Assembly (NCBI GenBank): GCA_036654455.1
Contig: JAVVRZ010000002.1
Location: 328,332 to 392,331 of the forward strand
Source of the DNA: Clostridia bacterium
Lineage (GTDB): Bacteria > Bacillota > Clostridia > Christensenellales > CAG-314
Length of the DNA stretch: 64,000 nt
Reading direction: 5' to 3'
Position 1 is the first letter of the stretch; each line of letters starts with the position of its first letter. Under the pieces are notes generated by a model. It saw only the letters and a program-made list of their open reading frames with translations. It was not told where the DNA came from and ran no database searches. Made by a program: the position numbers and the translations under genes. Positions 63,059-64,000 of this stretch are shown here, piece by piece.

Positions 63059-63889
63059 ATGATTTGGTTTATTGTTGATTCTACATTTGGAATTGAAAAA
63101 ATATACGCTGAAAAAAACAACGTAAAAATTGTAAATCTTAGGCTTAACCTAGACGAAAAGGTCTATGAGGAAGGTACGGAGCAAGAGTGGGATACTTTTT
63201 TTGAGGCATTTGAAAAGAGCAAAAGTTTTCCTACCACAAGTCAGCCTAACCCACAAGACTACATCAACGCAATCGAGTCTATTAGGCTTGAAGACCCAAC
63301 TTCTAAGATAGTGGTGCTTACCATTTCCGAAACGCTTAGCGGTACTATTAACTCGGCAAAACTTGCGTGCAAAAATTATAAAGATATTGTTATTTTTGAC
63401 TCCGGCACAACTTCGGTTAGCGCCCGTGTCGCTTTTGAAGAAATTGTTAACTACTCTAAGGACAAAACATTTGAAGAAACTGTCAAGGCTATCCCCACCA
63501 TTTTAAAGAATGTTTATATATATTTCATTCCAAAGACAATGGAATATTTAAAGCGTGGCGGACGAGTAGGGCTACTTGCCTCGGTTGTAGCTACCGTGTT
63601 AAGTATCAAACCTATATTCTGTTTTCACTACGGCAAAGTTTCCGTTCCCAAAAAAGCGATTGGCATCAAAATGGCGATTGCTAGCGCAGTTGGTCTTGTT
63701 CCGCAGACATTTAAACGCATAACAGCTTGTTATATTCACTCAAAGGAGAATTTGCCAATACTACTTGAAAAATTGACCGAGCGGTTTTCTTTAAAGAAAT
63801 TAGAAGCTTTCGCTGTTAGCCCGGTGCTAGGCTCTCACATCGGCATGGGTACAATCGGCGTAATTTACCTCAACAACTACACATTATAG
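63059..63889 (+). CDS. DegV family fatty-acid-binding protein
   Basis: DegV/FakB-like protein (276 aa) that binds a fatty acid in the cleft between two domains, possibly presenting it to a fatty acid kinase. Marks: IVDSTFGI at the N-terminus, FPTTSQPNPQDY (the TSQPS motif), VVLTISETLSGTINSAKLA, and a C-terminal SPVLGSHIGMGTIGVIYL (HxGPGxxG variant). AAAAAGGAG precedes the ATG. Nothing was recognised from its stop to the window end (63890-64000). Confidence 0.88.
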   Translation: MIWFIVDSTFGIEKIYAEKNNVKIVNLRLNLDEKVYEEGTEQEWDTFFEAFEKSKSFPTTSQPNPQDYINAIESIRLEDPTSKIVVLTISETLSGTINSAKLACKNYKDIVIFDSGTTSVSARVAFEEIVNYSKDKTFEETVKAIPTILKNVYIYFIPKTMEYLKRGGRVGLLASVVATVLSIKPIFCFHYGKVSVPKKAIGIKMAIASAVGLVPQTFKRITACYIHSKENLPILLEKLTERFSLKKLEAFAVSPVLGSHIGMGTIGVIYLNNYTL

Positions 63890-64000
63890 CCATCTAGCGC
63901 ATAAGCAAATCGCAAAGAGTTTGTCATTTAGAAGAATAAAATTAAGCGTTATGCCTAGGCTGATAACAATTAAATAGAGCTTACAGTTTGCTAATAATTT

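Overview
The window is 64 kb of AT-rich, densely coded bacterial chromosome with about 50 protein genes on both strands. No rRNA, tRNA, CRISPR array, insertion sequence or phage was recognised. The content points to a strictly anaerobic Firmicute of the Clostridia type. It has a gerA-type spore germinant-receptor operon, a DnaD/DnaC helicase-loading pair, only an oxygen-sensitive class III ribonucleotide reductase with a thioredoxin reductase that seems to have lost its NADPH site, a butyryl-CoA dehydrogenase/ETF operon, and histidine breakdown through formimino- and formyl-tetrahydrofolate. An uncultured gut lineage is likely, but that is inference. Shine-Dalgarno sites are mostly clear and were used to move many starts inward.

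Layout. 1-5.8 kb: 3' part of a PilB/GspE-type ATPase, an ABC exporter pair and a secreted beta-helix protein. 5.9-11.2 kb: M14 peptidase, GTP-dependent PEP carboxykinase overlapping a dUTPase, a DUF1858 protein, an SPFH/zinc-ribbon protein and a PRC-barrel-like protein. 11.3-16 kb (minus): a walJ-CPBP-rlmH-hydrolase-DUF951-lepB cluster. 16-20 kb: gerAA/AB/AC homologues. 20.2-23.6 kb: two NrdR boxes and two promoters driving nrdD (fused to a redoxin domain) and a trxB-like gene. 23.7-27.4 kb (minus): a long coiled-coil SMC-like protein and YqeY. 27.5-29.9 kb: DnaD-like protein and DnaC-like loader. 30-39.6 kb: folD and fhs facing hutH-hutU-ftcD-hutI-fchA. 39.8-43.7 kb: a PlsC-like acyltransferase with zinc ribbon, a TVP38 protein and a MATE exporter. 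43.8-45.2 kb (minus): a solitary dnaA. 45.3-48.8 kb: phaJ-like hydratase, bcd, etfB, etfA. 48.8-51.1 kb (minus): an ABC exporter with a MarR repressor and two near-identical palindromic operators. 51.2-54 kb (minus): M42 peptidase and a membrane-anchored GH5 glycosidase. 54.2-61.4 kb: the most unusual locus. 61.4-63.9 kb: a Sel1-repeat protein and a DegV protein.

The best candidate for an undescribed system is the seven-gene operon at 54.5-61.35 kb. A complete FecBCD-type ABC importer (lipoprotein, two permeases, ATPase) runs directly, with gaps of 1-12 bases, into homologues of the three structural subunits of nitrogenase-family enzymes (NifH/BchL, NifD/BchN, NifK/BchB). The reductase keeps its P-loop and both cluster cysteines. 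The D-like subunit keeps three cluster-ligand cysteines. The K-like subunit has lost all three canonical cysteines and carries His36 where dark-operative protochlorophyllide reductase (DPOR) has its aspartate ligand. No nif maturation genes are present, so nitrogen fixation is unlikely. The layout suggests ATP-driven reduction of something imported, such as a tetrapyrrole, corrinoid or ferric chelate. The operon has a good promoter and a leader of about 300 bases with three copies of a GGTAGTTTGATATT element.

Other pathways fit together. The hut genes plus fchA, folD and fhs can turn histidine into glutamate, ammonia and formate with one ATP from formyl-THF. The NrdD fusion and the NADPH-site-less TrxB look like a matched electron chain, possibly ferredoxin-fed. 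The phaJ-bcd-etfBA operon gives the last steps to butyryl-CoA.
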